Positions 26,440 through 35,517 of a DNA stretch of 64,000 nucleotides are shown piece by piece (positions within the stretch are counted from its first letter, which is position 1; each line of letters begins with the position of its first letter). Made by a program: the position numbers and the translations under genes. Source of the stretch: Algiphilus sp. Lineage in GTDB: Bacteria > Pseudomonadota > Gammaproteobacteria > Nevskiales > Nevskiaceae. The DNA lies in the NCBI RefSeq assembly GCF_023145115.1, contig NZ_JAGLEJ010000030.1:1-64000 (forward strand). The letters are read 5' to 3'. Below the pieces are notes generated by a model, which was not told the DNA's origin, did no database searches, and saw only the letters and a list, made by a program, of their open reading frames with translations.

Positions 26440-27702
26440 ATGGAGAACGAGACCGCGGTGGCGCTTGCGCCCCGCACCACCGACGAGCTGCTGGCCGCCT
26501 ACCAGCGCGTGCGGCAGCGGACACTGGATCTCGCAGCGCCGCTGTCCGAGGAGGACGCCTGTGTCCAGTCCATGCCGGAGGCCAGCCCCACCAAGTGGCA
26601 TCTGGCGCACACCACCTGGTTCTTCGAGCAGTTCCTGCTCGGTCGCGATGCCGACTACGCGCCGGTGAACGCGGACTGGCACTTCCTATTCAACTCCTAC
26701 TACCAGTCGGTCGGGCCGATGCACGCCCGTCCGCACCGCGGCCTGCTGACCCGCCCCTCGCTGGCGCAGGTGCGCGAATACCGCGCCGTCGTCGACAGCC
26801 GCATGGCCGATCTCATCGCGCAGCGCGAGGACGACGACACCCGGGCCCGCGTCACGCTGGGGCTGCATCACGAGCAGCAGCACCAGGAGCTGATCCTGAC
26901 CGACATCAAGCATCTGCTCGCCCGGAATCCGCTCGAGCCGGCCTACCGGGATATCGCGCCCGCACCGGTGCCCGCGGCGGTACCGATGACCTTCATCGAG
27001 GGCGCCGCCGGCATCCACGAGATCGGCCACGACGGACACGGCTTCGCGTTCGACTGCGAGACGCCGCGTCACCGCACCCTGCTGCAGCCGCACGCCATCG
27101 CCAACCGTCCGGTGACCAACGGCGAGTTCCGCGACTTCATCGCCGATGGCGGCTACGAGACCTCGACGCTGTGGCTGTCCGACGGCTGGGACACGGTGTG
27201 CGCGCAGGGCTGGAAGCATCCGCTGTACTGGGCCGACGATCTGCAGAGCGCATTCACGCTCGGCGGGCGGCGCGAGCTGGACCCGCGCGCGCCGGTGACG
27301 CACATCAGCTACTACGAGGCCGACGCCTTCGCGCGCTGGGCCGGGATGCGCCTGCCGACCGAGGCCGAATGGGAGTGCCTGGCCGCGCCGCAGCCGGTGC
27401 GCGGCAACCTGGCCGACAGCGGCGCCCTGCAGCCGCGGCCCGCCGTACCCGGCGACGGACCGCTGCAGCTGTGGGGCGATGTCTGGGAGTGGACCGGCAG
27501 CCCCTATCTGAGCTACCCCGGCTACCGGCCGCTGCCCGGCGCCCTCGGCGAGTACAACGGCAAGTTCATGTGCGGACAGTTCGTGCTGCGCGGCGGCTCG
27601 GTCGCGACCCCGGCCGATCACATCCGCGCCAGCTATCGCAACTTCTTTGCGCCGCCCGATCGCTGGCAGTTCACCGGCCTCCGCCTGGCGAGGGACCTGT
27701 GA
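26440..27702 (+). CDS. egtB: Ergothioneine biosynthesis sulfoxide synthase EgtB
   Basis: EgtB is the iron-dependent enzyme that joins hercynine to a thiol donor (cysteine or gamma-glutamylcysteine). The 420-residue product has the N-terminal DinB-like domain with the iron ligands in KWHLAHTTWFFEQF and LGLHHEQQHQELI (His144/His148), and a C-terminal formylglycine-generating-enzyme-like domain (RPVTNGEFRDFI, PTEAEWECLA, VWEWTGSPYL, FVLRGGSVATP). ATG 26440 was chosen because the upstream extension is Arg/Ser-rich and not conserved in type. It overlaps egtD by 4 bp. Confidence 0.92.
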   Translation: MENETAVALAPRTTDELLAAYQRVRQRTLDLAAPLSEEDACVQSMPEASPTKWHLAHTTWFFEQFLLGRDADYAPVNADWHFLFNSYYQSVGPMHARPHRGLLTRPSLAQVREYRAVVDSRMADLIAQREDDDTRARVTLGLHHEQQHQELILTDIKHLLARNPLEPAYRDIAPAPVPAAVPMTFIEGAAGIHEIGHDGHGFAFDCETPRHRTLLQPHAIANRPVTNGEFRDFIADGGYETSTLWLSDGWDTVCAQGWKHPLYWADDLQSAFTLGGRRELDPRAPVTHISYYEADAFARWAGMRLPTEAEWECLAAPQPVRGNLADSGALQPRPAVPGDGPLQLWGDVWEWTGSPYLSYPGYRPLPGALGEYNGKFMCGQFVLRGGSVATPADHIRASYRNFFAPPDRWQFTGLRLARDL

Positions 27703-28676
27703 GCGGCGGCGACGCGGCGATCGCGACCGAGTCCGCGGTCGCCGACGACTTCGCCGGCGACGTCGTGCGCGGGCTGTCGCAGCCGGTCAAGCGCATTCCG
27801 TCGAAGTATCTCTACGACGCACGCGGTTCCGAGCTGTTCGAGGCCATCTGCGAGCAGCCGGAGTACTACCCGACCCGCACCGAGCTGGCGATCCTGGACG
27901 ATCACCGCCACGCCATCGCCGCGGCCGTGGGGTCGCGTCCGCTGGTTCTCGAGTACGGCAGCGGCAGCGGCATCAAGACCCGCCTGCTGCTGGACGCGCT
28001 CGACGATCCGGTCGCCTACGTGCCGGTGGAGATTTCGGCCAGCGCGCTCGACGAGAGCGTTGCCGATCTCGCCGTGCGCTTCCCCGATGTCGAGATGCTG
28101 CCGCTGTGCGCCGACTTCACCAGGCCGCTGCGCCTGCCGGTCGCCGCGCGCGAGCCGGCGAGCGTGCTGGTCTTCTTCCCGGGCTCGACACTGGGCAACT
28201 TCGCGACCGACGACGCCGTGGCGCTGCTCACGGTGATGCGCGGCGAGATCGGCGACGCGGGTGCCGCGCTGGTCGGCATCGATCTGCAGAAGGATCGCGC
28301 GACGGTCGAGGCGGCGTACAACGATGCCGCCGGCGTGACCGCCGCCTTCACGCTCAACCTGCTGGCGCGCATGAACCGCGAACTCGATGCCGACTTCGAT
28401 CCGGCGCGCTTCCATCACCGCGCGCGCTACAACGCCCTGGCCGGCCGCATCGAGACCCACATCGTGAGCGATGCCGACCAGCGGGTCTCGGTCGCCGGGC
28501 GCCGCTTCGACTTCGGTGCCGGCGAGGGCGTTCTGGTGGAGTACAGTTGCAAGTACTCGCATCAGGGATTCGCCGACATGGCCGCCCGCGCCGGTCTTGC
28601 CGTGACGCAGAGCTGGACCGACGGCGACGAGCGTTTCGCGCTGCAGCTTCTACGGCCGAGGGGCGTTCCGGCCTGA
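27699..28676 (+). CDS. egtD: L-histidine N-alpha-methyltransferase EgtD
   Basis: EgtD trimethylates histidine to hercynine using S-adenosylmethionine, the first step to ergothioneine. The 325-residue protein starts at GTG 27699 in a GTGA overlap with egtB. It shows the family hallmark YDARGSELFEAICEQPEYY and PTRTELAIL, the SAM site LEYGSGSGIKTR, the FFPGSTLGNF loop and the C-terminal ECCKYSHQ-type motif seen here as YSCKYSHQGF. EgtA and EgtC are not in this window. Confidence 0.92.
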   Translation: MSGGDAAIATESAVADDFAGDVVRGLSQPVKRIPSKYLYDARGSELFEAICEQPEYYPTRTELAILDDHRHAIAAAVGSRPLVLEYGSGSGIKTRLLLDALDDPVAYVPVEISASALDESVADLAVRFPDVEMLPLCADFTRPLRLPVAAREPASVLVFFPGSTLGNFATDDAVALLTVMRGEIGDAGAALVGIDLQKDRATVEAAYNDAAGVTAAFTLNLLARMNRELDADFDPARFHHRARYNALAGRIETHIVSDADQRVSVAGRRFDFGAGEGVLVEYSCKYSHQGFADMAARAGLAVTQSWTDGDERFALQLLRPRGVPA

Positions 28677-28764
28677 ATCGGGCACCATAGCGGCACGTCA
28701 GGGAACCGCGGCCGCCGAGCGCGGTCTGCTTTCGCAGCCGGTCCGGCCGTCCATGGAGAATTCG

Positions 28765-29919
28765 ATGAGCAAGCGCTTGCTCGCCGCAGGCGTCGTTTTG
28801 CTGGTGCTCGGCTTGCTGGCCTGGCGGATGCTGTCGCCGGCCGACCCGGCGGGAGACACCGCATCCGATCGGACCGTCGCGGTCGAGCTCGCGCCGGCAC
28901 GGACCGGAGCGCTGGTCGAGATGCGCCGCTTCCCGGGCAGTCTCGAGGCGGTGGCCGCCTACACCGTCGCACCGAAGATCGCCGGGCGCGTCGAGGCAGT
29001 GCTGGTCGACATCGGCGATCGCGTCGCGCGCGGCGCCGAGCTGGTGCGTCTCGACGATGGCGAGCAGCGACAGGAAGTCGCCAGCGCCCGCGCCGAGCTG
29101 CAGGTGGCACAGGCGCGGCGCGACGAGGCGCGCAGCGCGCTGCGCCTCGCCGAGCGTCGCCAGGAGCGCATCCGCCGACTGGAAGGCGACGGCATCGCGG
29201 CGGTGGCCGAACTCGAGGATGTCGATGCCGAGGTGGCCGCGCAGTCGGCCGCGCTGGCAGTCGCCGAAGCCGAGATCGCGCGCGCCCGCGCCGCGCTGCA
29301 GGCCGCCGAGCTGCGCCTGGGCTACACCCGCATCTCCGCCGACTGGAGCGAGGCGGGGGGCGCGCGCGTGGTCGGCGAGCGGCTGGTGGATGCCGGTGAC
29401 ACCGTCGCGGCGAACACGCCGCTGCTCAGCGTGCTCGCCACCGACGCGCTCAAGGCCGTCATCCAGGTGCCGCAGGCGGTGTTCGGTTCGCTCGAGATCG
29501 GACAGGGCGCGGCGATCCACGCACCGGCGCTCGCCGGACGCAGCGTCGATGCGGAGGTGGTGCGCATCGCGCCGCGCTTCGATCCGGCCTCGCGGCAGGC
29601 CCGCGTGGAGCTGCGGGTGCCCAACGCCGACGGAGCGCTGGCGCCCGGCATGTACGTGCAGGTGGCGCTGCGTGCCCGCAGCGTCGAGGCGTCCGCGATC
29701 GTCCCGGTGCGCGCGCTGGTCGAGCGCGGCGGACAGCGCGGCGTGTTCACGGTGGACGGCGAGCGTGCCCGCTTCGTGCCGGTGGAGGTGCTGCTCGAGG
29801 CCGGCGGCGAGGCGGCGCTGGTGCCGGAAGGGCCGGCACCGCGGTCGGTGGTCGTGCTCGGCCAGGATCAGCTCCGCGACGGAGCCGGTGTCATGCCCTC
29901 CGGCGCGGACGCATCGTGA
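28765..29919 (+). CDS. RND efflux periplasmic adaptor (pump 2)
   Basis: A membrane-fusion protein of about 384 residues. It has an N-terminal anchor (LLAAGVVLLVLGLLAWRML), the first lipoyl half (GRVEAVLVDIGDRVARGAEL), a helical hairpin (LAERRQERIRRLEGDGIA), the second half (YTRISADWSEAGG) and a C-terminal beta-barrel. ATG 28765 has GGAGA 6 bp upstream and is preferred over ATG 28753. It overlaps the RND permease start by 4 bp and heads the second adaptor-permease-channel operon. Confidence 0.88.
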   Translation: MSKRLLAAGVVLLVLGLLAWRMLSPADPAGDTASDRTVAVELAPARTGALVEMRRFPGSLEAVAAYTVAPKIAGRVEAVLVDIGDRVARGAELVRLDDGEQRQEVASARAELQVAQARRDEARSALRLAERRQERIRRLEGDGIAAVAELEDVDAEVAAQSAALAVAEAEIARARAALQAAELRLGYTRISADWSEAGGARVVGERLVDAGDTVAANTPLLSVLATDALKAVIQVPQAVFGSLEIGQGAAIHAPALAGRSVDAEVVRIAPRFDPASRQARVELRVPNADGALAPGMYVQVALRARSVEASAIVPVRALVERGGQRGVFTVDGERARFVPVEVLLEAGGEAALVPEGPAPRSVVVLGQDQLRDGAGVMPSGADAS

Positions 29920-32900
29920 ATCTGCCGCGCGCGGCGGTATCGCGGCCGGTGACCACCGTGATGGTGGTCCTGATCGCGGTGCTGCTGGGGCTGATCGCGC
30001 TGGCGCGCATTCCGGTCGACCTGCTGCCGGACGTCGAGACGCCGGCGATGAACATCCAGGTCGAGTACCGCAACGCCTCGCCGCAGACCATGGAGGAGCT
30101 GGTCACGCGCGTGGTCGAGGAAGCGGTGGCATCGACGCCGGGGCTGGAGGAGATGCGCTCGGAGTCGAAGGAGGGCGAGAGCGAGGTCACCCTGCAGTTC
30201 GCCTGGGGCACCGATGTCGACGCCGCCGCCAACGACGTGCGCGACCGCCTCTTCAGCGAGGTCGACGAGCTGCCCGAGGATGCCGGGCGGCCGCGGCTGC
30301 GCAAGTTCGACAGTTCGGATACGCCGATCATGGTGCTGGGCATCGCCAGTCCCATCGACCCGGTCGCGCTGCGCAGGCTCATCGACAACCGCATCCTCTA
30401 CCGCGTCCAGCAGGTGCCCGGGGTGGCCTCGGCCGAGGTGTGGGGCGGGCCCGAGCGCGAGATCCAGGTCAATCTCGACATCGCGCAGGTGGAGGCACTG
30501 GGCCTGTCGCTGATCGAGGTGCGCGATGCGCTGCAGGCGGCCAACCGCAATCTGCCGGCGGGCTCCATCGAGCTGGCCGGGCGCGAGATCCGGCTGCGCA
30601 CGCCGGGGCGCATCGGGAGTCTCGAGGAACTCGGCGCCACCGTGGTGGCGGAGCGCGCCGGCTCGGTCATCCGCGTTGCCGACATCGCGACTCTGGCGGA
30701 TACACAGATGCGCGACACGCGCCGCATCCGCATCAACGGCGAGCCGGGTGTGCGCATGGCGGTGCGCAAGCAGTCCGGCGCCAACACCGTGGAGGTATCC
30801 GAGCGCGTGCGGGCCGAGGTCGCGGTGCTCAATCGCGAGTTCCCGCAGGTCGCGATCGCGCCCTTCTTCGAGAGCGCGGGCTTCATCGAGCGCGCCATCG
30901 CCAACGTCGCGCGCTCGCTGCTCTACGGCAGCGTGCTCGCGGTACTGGTGCTGCTGCTCTTCCTGGGCAATCCGCGCGCGACGCTGGTCATCGCCACGGC
31001 CATTCCGGTATCCCTGATCAGCACCTTCGCGCTGATCTACTTCGCCGGCTACACCATCAATCTGATGACGCTCGGCGGCCTGGCGCTGGGCGTGGGACTG
31101 ATGGTGGACTCGGCCATCGTCGTGCTCGAGAACATCATGCGCCGCCGCCACGAAGCCGGCGAGGCGCTCGACGATTCGGCCGTGCGCGGCGGCGCCGAGG
31201 TGGGTGCGGCCATCGTCGCCAGCACGCTGACCACGCTCGCCATCTTCATTCCCATGCTGTTCGCGCGCGAGCTCACCGGGCAGCTGTTCCGCGAGCTGGC
31301 AGTGGTGGTGGCCTTCGCGTTGGCGTGCGCGCTGCTCATGGCGCTGACGCTGGTGCCCATGCTCACGGCGCGCTACGTGCCCGCGCGGAGCGGCTTGGCG
31401 GCCTCGTCGCGGCTGGCGCGGCCGACGGCGGCGCTGTCGGTGCGCTACGAGCGGCTGCAGGCCCGCTACCGAGGGCTGCTCGACGGCGCGCTGCGCCGGC
31501 CGCGCACGGTGATCGCCATGGCCGGGGGGCTCTTTGCGCTGGCCGCGGCCGCGCTGCCCCTCATCGGCACCGAGTTCATGCCGGCCAGCGACGAAGGGCA
31601 GGTGCGCGTCGATCTGGAGATGCCGCTGGGCACCACCCTCGACATCATGGACGCGCAGACGCAGCGGGCGGAGGCGATCATCCGTGAGCTCGTGCCCGAG
31701 CGCCTTTCCATGGTGACCAGCGTGGAGTCCGAGAGCGGGACCGAGGCCGACATCGAGATCGAGCTGCCGCCGGCGGGCAAACGCGCACGCACCAGCGCCG
31801 AGGTCGCGGCGGCGCTGCGCGAGGCCATCGTCGGCCTGCCCGACACCACCGTGCGCGTGCGCGTCAACGAGCCCTTCTACATGCGCTGGCTGCGCCGCGA
31901 CCTCAGCGAGGGCGAGGCGCTGTCGGTGGAAGTGCGAGGCTACGATTTCGACACGCTGGACCGCCTGACCGCGCAGGTCGAGACCGCGCTGGCCGGCGTG
32001 CCCGGGATCACCGATCTGCGCCTGCCGCGTACCGGCGGCGAGCCGCAGCGGCTGATCGCCATCGACCGCGAGCGTGCGGCCGACCTGGGCGTCTCCGTGG
32101 AAGCGGTGGGTACTACCGTGGAGACCGCCATCGCCGGCGCCACCGCCGGCTACTTCCTCGACCAGGGCGACGAGGTGCGCATCGTCCTCAAGCTGGCCGA
32201 CAACCGCACCATCGCGCCCGAGCGCATCCTCGACCTGCCGGTGCCGGTGCCGGCGCGCGACGGCGGTACGGTGCCGCTGGGCGCGGTCGCCGCCTTGGAG
32301 GCGAGCAGCGGGCCGCCGGAGATCCAGCGCCAGGACCAGCAACGCCGCAACGTCGTCTTCGTCAACATCGCCGGTCGCGATCTCGGTTCGGTGGTCGCCG
32401 ACGTGCAGGCCGCGCTGGACAGCATCCCGCTGCCGAGCAACTACGACATCGCCCTCACCGGCGAGTACGAGGAGCAGGCCGCCACCTTCCGTACCATGGC
32501 GGTCAACGTCGTGCTGGCGCTGCTGCTGGTGTACATGGTCATGGCCTGCCTCTACGAATCGCTGCGCGATCCGGTCATCGTCATGGTGACGGTGCCGATG
32601 GCACTGATCGGCGTCGTGATCATGCTTCTGCTCACCGGCACCACCCTCAATGCGCAGTCGCTGGTCGGCTGCCTGATGCTCATCGGTATCGTGGTCAACA
32701 ACGCCATCCTCATCGTCGATCAGGCCAACCTGCTGCAGCGCCAGGGCAGCAGCGCGCTGGAGGCAGTACGCGAGGCCGGGCGCCGGCGCCTCCGCCCGAT
32801 CCTCATGACCGCAGCCACCACCATGCTGGCGCTGCTGCCGCTGGCCATCGGCATCGGCGAGGGTGCCGACTCTCAGGCCCCGCTGGCGCGTGCCGTCATC

Positions 32901-32999
32901 GGCGGGCTGCTGTCGTCGACCCTGATCACGCTGGTCATCATTCCGGTCGTCTATGCCGGCTTCCACGGCGCCTGGCCGGCCCGACGGGCGACTTCCTGA
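29916..32999 (+). CDS. RND efflux permease (pump 2)
   Basis: A 1,027-residue RND transporter (GTG start) with twelve predicted transmembrane helices. TM4 reads LMVDSAIVVLENIMRRR: only one of the two proton-relay aspartates of AcrB is present (Asp-Ser instead of Asp-Asp), unlike pump 1. Other family motifs include LARIPVDLLPDVETP, SRDLG-type porter segments and VGCLMLIGIVVNNAILIVD near the end. Substrate class is uncertain; the metal-type MerR gene downstream hints at, but does not prove, a metal link. Confidence 0.88.
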   Translation: MNLPRAAVSRPVTTVMVVLIAVLLGLIALARIPVDLLPDVETPAMNIQVEYRNASPQTMEELVTRVVEEAVASTPGLEEMRSESKEGESEVTLQFAWGTDVDAAANDVRDRLFSEVDELPEDAGRPRLRKFDSSDTPIMVLGIASPIDPVALRRLIDNRILYRVQQVPGVASAEVWGGPEREIQVNLDIAQVEALGLSLIEVRDALQAANRNLPAGSIELAGREIRLRTPGRIGSLEELGATVVAERAGSVIRVADIATLADTQMRDTRRIRINGEPGVRMAVRKQSGANTVEVSERVRAEVAVLNREFPQVAIAPFFESAGFIERAIANVARSLLYGSVLAVLVLLLFLGNPRATLVIATAIPVSLISTFALIYFAGYTINLMTLGGLALGVGLMVDSAIVVLENIMRRRHEAGEALDDSAVRGGAEVGAAIVASTLTTLAIFIPMLFARELTGQLFRELAVVVAFALACALLMALTLVPMLTARYVPARSGLAASSRLARPTAALSVRYERLQARYRGLLDGALRRPRTVIAMAGGLFALAAAALPLIGTEFMPASDEGQVRVDLEMPLGTTLDIMDAQTQRAEAIIRELVPERLSMVTSVESESGTEADIEIELPPAGKRARTSAEVAAALREAIVGLPDTTVRVRVNEPFYMRWLRRDLSEGEALSVEVRGYDFDTLDRLTAQVETALAGVPGITDLRLPRTGGEPQRLIAIDRERAADLGVSVEAVGTTVETAIAGATAGYFLDQGDEVRIVLKLADNRTIAPERILDLPVPVPARDGGTVPLGAVAALEASSGPPEIQRQDQQRRNVVFVNIAGRDLGSVVADVQAALDSIPLPSNYDIALTGEYEEQAATFRTMAVNVVLALLLVYMVMACLYESLRDPVIVMVTVPMALIGVVIMLLLTGTTLNAQSLVGCLMLIGIVVNNAILIVDQANLLQRQGSSALEAVREAGRRRLRPILMTAATTMLALLPLAIGIGEGADSQAPLARAVIGGLLSSTLITLVIIPVVYAGFHGAWPARRATS

Positions 33000-33012
33000 C
33001 CGTTTCGTGCCC

Positions 33013-34587
33013 ATGTCCATGAATGCACTGCCCTTCGTGTCGCGATCCCTCGCCCTGCTCGGCCTGTTCGTCGGCGCCACCGGCGCGACCGCGCCCGACA
33101 ATGCGGTGACGCCCGCGCAGACGGTCAGCGTGCCGGAGCGCGGTGCGCTGTCGCTGTCGGTGGAGGAGGCCGTGGCGCTGGTCCTGGAGCACAATCCGGA
33201 GCTCGCCTCCGAGCGCCGGAACCCGATCGTCGCCGGCACCTTCGAGGCGGTCGAGCGCGCGCGCTTCGACCCGACGCTGTTCGCCAACGTGACGCGCAGC
33301 CGCGCGCTGACCCAGCAGCAGTTCGACAACACCAACGAGACGCTGGAGATCGAGAGCGACCGCGAAAGCTACGCGGTGGGCGCACGGCAGGTGCTGCCCA
33401 CCGGCACCGAGCTCGAGCTCAGCCTGTCGCAGCAGCTGTCCGAGTCCAACCGTTCGCCGACCCAGGCCGACGCCGAGCTCGGGCTGACCGTCACCCAGGC
33501 GCTGCTGCGCGGTGCCGGCATGCGCACCAACCTGGTGGCGCTGCGCCAGGCACGCAGCGATGTCGCTGCCTCGGCCTATCAGCTGCGCGGCTTCGCGTCG
33601 GCGCTGGTCGCCGAGGTCGAGCGCCTGTACTGGGACTATGTCGGTGCGCGCGAGCGCATCCGCATCCTCGAGGCGTCGCTCGATCTCGCCGAGCGCGAGG
33701 CGCAGGCCACTGCCACGCGCATCGAGGTGGGGGCGCTGCCCCGGACCGAGCTCGCCGCGGTGCGTGCCGAGGCCGCGCGTCGCCGGCAGGATCTCATCGA
33801 CGGCCGCGCCGAGGCCCGCCGGCTCCAGTCCGAGCTGCTTGCCCGCCTGAGCCCGCCGGGACAGCCGGTATGGGAACGCACGGTGGATGCCACCAGCGCG
33901 CCCGAGCTCGAGACCGATCCGGTCCCCGACGTGGCCGCGCACGTGGCGCTCGCCCGGGCGCGCCGCGCCGAGCTCAACGAGGCGCGCATGCAGCTGGTCA
34001 CCAACGAGCTCGAGGTGGTCGCCACGCGCAACGGTCTGCTGCCGCGTCTCGATCTGTTCATCACGCTCGGTCAGACCGGCTTCTCCGACAGCTTCGGGGA
34101 GGCCTGGTCGAACGTCGAGGAGCGCGAGAACTACAACCTGTCGGCGGCGCTGGAGTTCGAGTATCCCTTCGGCAACCGGGCGGCGCGGGCCCGCGATGTG
34201 CGCGCCGGTGCGCAGCGCCTGCAGGCGGAGGAGAGCCTGCGCAACCTCGACCAGCTGGTGCAGTCCGAGGTCCGCAACGCCGTGCTGGAGGTCGAGCGCA
34301 GCGCTGCGCAGATCGAGGCGACCGCCGCCACGCTGGCGCTGCAGGAGCAGGCCCTGGAGGCCGAGCAGGCGCGCTTCGAGGTCGGGCGCTCGACGGCGCT
34401 GCTGGTGGCGCAGGTGCAGCGCGACCTGCTGCAGGCACAACTGGACCGCGCCCAGGCCTTCATCGCCTACCGCCAGGCGCTCATCGATCTGTATCGGCTG
34501 GACGGCACGCTGCTTACCCGGCGGCTGATCGAGGCCCCCGGCGCCGAGCCGCCGGCGGGTTACGATCTGCCGACCGTGTCGGGCTGA
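33013..34587 (+). CDS. TolC-family outer-membrane channel (pump 2)
   Basis: An outer-membrane efflux protein of about 524 residues. It has a signal peptide (LALLGLFVGATGATA), the OEP start LSLSVEEAVALVLEHNPELAS and paired helical repeats (LDLAEREAQATATRIEVGAL; LALQEQALEAEQARFEVGRS). It has strong TolC-like barrel sequence (SLSQQLSESN). It lies 13 bp after the permease stop, completing the tripartite pump. ATG 33013 or ATG 33019 could be the start. Confidence 0.87.
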   Translation: MSMNALPFVSRSLALLGLFVGATGATAPDNAVTPAQTVSVPERGALSLSVEEAVALVLEHNPELASERRNPIVAGTFEAVERARFDPTLFANVTRSRALTQQQFDNTNETLEIESDRESYAVGARQVLPTGTELELSLSQQLSESNRSPTQADAELGLTVTQALLRGAGMRTNLVALRQARSDVAASAYQLRGFASALVAEVERLYWDYVGARERIRILEASLDLAEREAQATATRIEVGALPRTELAAVRAEAARRRQDLIDGRAEARRLQSELLARLSPPGQPVWERTVDATSAPELETDPVPDVAAHVALARARRAELNEARMQLVTNELEVVATRNGLLPRLDLFITLGQTGFSDSFGEAWSNVEERENYNLSAALEFEYPFGNRAARARDVRAGAQRLQAEESLRNLDQLVQSEVRNAVLEVERSAAQIEATAATLALQEQALEAEQARFEVGRSTALLVAQVQRDLLQAQLDRAQAFIAYRQALIDLYRLDGTLLTRRLIEAPGAEPPAGYDLPTVSG

Positions 34588-34596
34588 GAGGGGCGC

Positions 34597-35007
34597 ATGC
34601 GCACCATCGGCAGGATCGCAACAGCCAGCGGCGTGGGCGTCGAGACCATCCGCTTCTACGAGCGCGAGGGGCTGCTTCCCGAGCCCGAGCGCAGCGCGAG
34701 CGGCTACCGGCTCTATTCGGACGACGCGGTGGCGCGCCTGCGCTTCATTCAGCGCGCCAAGCAGCTCGGCTTTACGCTCGACGAAGTGCGCCGCCTGCTG
34801 ACGCTGGCCGACGTCGCCGGCCCGTCCGCCGAGGTGCGTGCGCTGGCCGCCGACAAGCTCGCGATCATCGATGCGCGTCTGCGGGATCTCGGCCGCATGC
34901 GGGAAGCGCTGGCCGATCTGGTCGAGTGCTGCGACGGCAGCGGCAGCGCCGCCTCCTGTCCCATCATCCATGCGCTCGTCGATGGCGACGATGCGCCGGG
35001 CCGCTGA
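34597..35007 (+). CDS. MerR-family metal-responsive regulator
   Basis: A 136-residue activator with the MerR winged helix (IGRIATASGVGVETIRFYER, GLLPEP, GYRLYSDD), a dimerisation helix and a C-terminal metal loop ECCDGSGSAASCPII (Cys111, Cys112, Cys121). The Cys112-to-Cys121 spacing of 9 matches MerR itself, but the cysteine MerR has near position 82 is absent, as in copper sensors of the CueR type (whose loop spacing is 8). The inducing metal is therefore open. It starts 9 bp after the pump 2 channel gene and may control that operon or the genes after it. Confidence 0.85.
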   Translation: MRTIGRIATASGVGVETIRFYEREGLLPEPERSASGYRLYSDDAVARLRFIQRAKQLGFTLDEVRRLLTLADVAGPSAEVRALAADKLAIIDARLRDLGRMREALADLVECCDGSGSAASCPIIHALVDGDDAPGR

Positions 35008-35033
35008 GCGCGGGGCACGGGCATAATCGCGGC

Positions 35034-35435
35034 ATGAGGCTTCGTACCGGCACCATCGGCATGCGCAGTGCGCTCGCGTTCTTCGCGCTGCTGTGCCATC
35101 TGCTGCTGCCGGTCGCCCATGCGCAGCTGATGGCGTCGCAGAGTGATGGCCCGCTCTCCGCCCTGATCTGCGGCACCGGCAGCGAAGCCTTCGCCGACCG
35201 GCTCGCGACGCTGCTGCCGCCAGAGCTGGTCCCGGCTGACGGGCAGGCGGCGGAGGGGACCGGCTACATCTGCCCGGCATGCGGCGGATGCAGTGGCCCG
35301 AGCGCGCCGCCCTTCGCCAGGCCGCCGCTCGGGCTGGCCGGCGCGATCGCCGCCGTGCCGCCGGTTGTGGCCGGCAACGGCGCGCGGCCGGCCCGTCCCG
35401 CCGGGCTCCCGGGGGCACGCGCGCCACCGGTGTGA
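35034..35435 (+). CDS. DUF2946-like secreted/membrane protein
   Basis: A 133-residue protein with a hydrophobic N-terminal segment (RSALAFFALLCHLLLPVAHA), a short loop containing CPACGGCSG, which has a possible metal-binding Cys cluster, and a C-terminal Ala/Pro-rich hydrophobic region. Its layout matches DUF2946 proteins, which are often found in copper-related loci. Its position between a MerR regulator and an outer-membrane protein supports a metal connection by context only. Confidence 0.5.
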   Translation: MRLRTGTIGMRSALAFFALLCHLLLPVAHAQLMASQSDGPLSALICGTGSEAFADRLATLLPPELVPADGQAAEGTGYICPACGGCSGPSAPPFARPPLGLAGAIAAVPPVVAGNGARPARPAGLPGARAPPV

Positions 35436-35517
35436 GCGCGCCGGCCGGCGCTATGCCGGCCGTACGACCGCACGCCGGGTTTACCGGCGCAACGCTCCTT
35501 CTGCAAAGAGAATACCC

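Noticed and set aside
29868..33335. 1,155-aa ORF opposite the RND pump 2 permease
   Set aside because: Same reason: low-information composition antisense to a clear RND gene.
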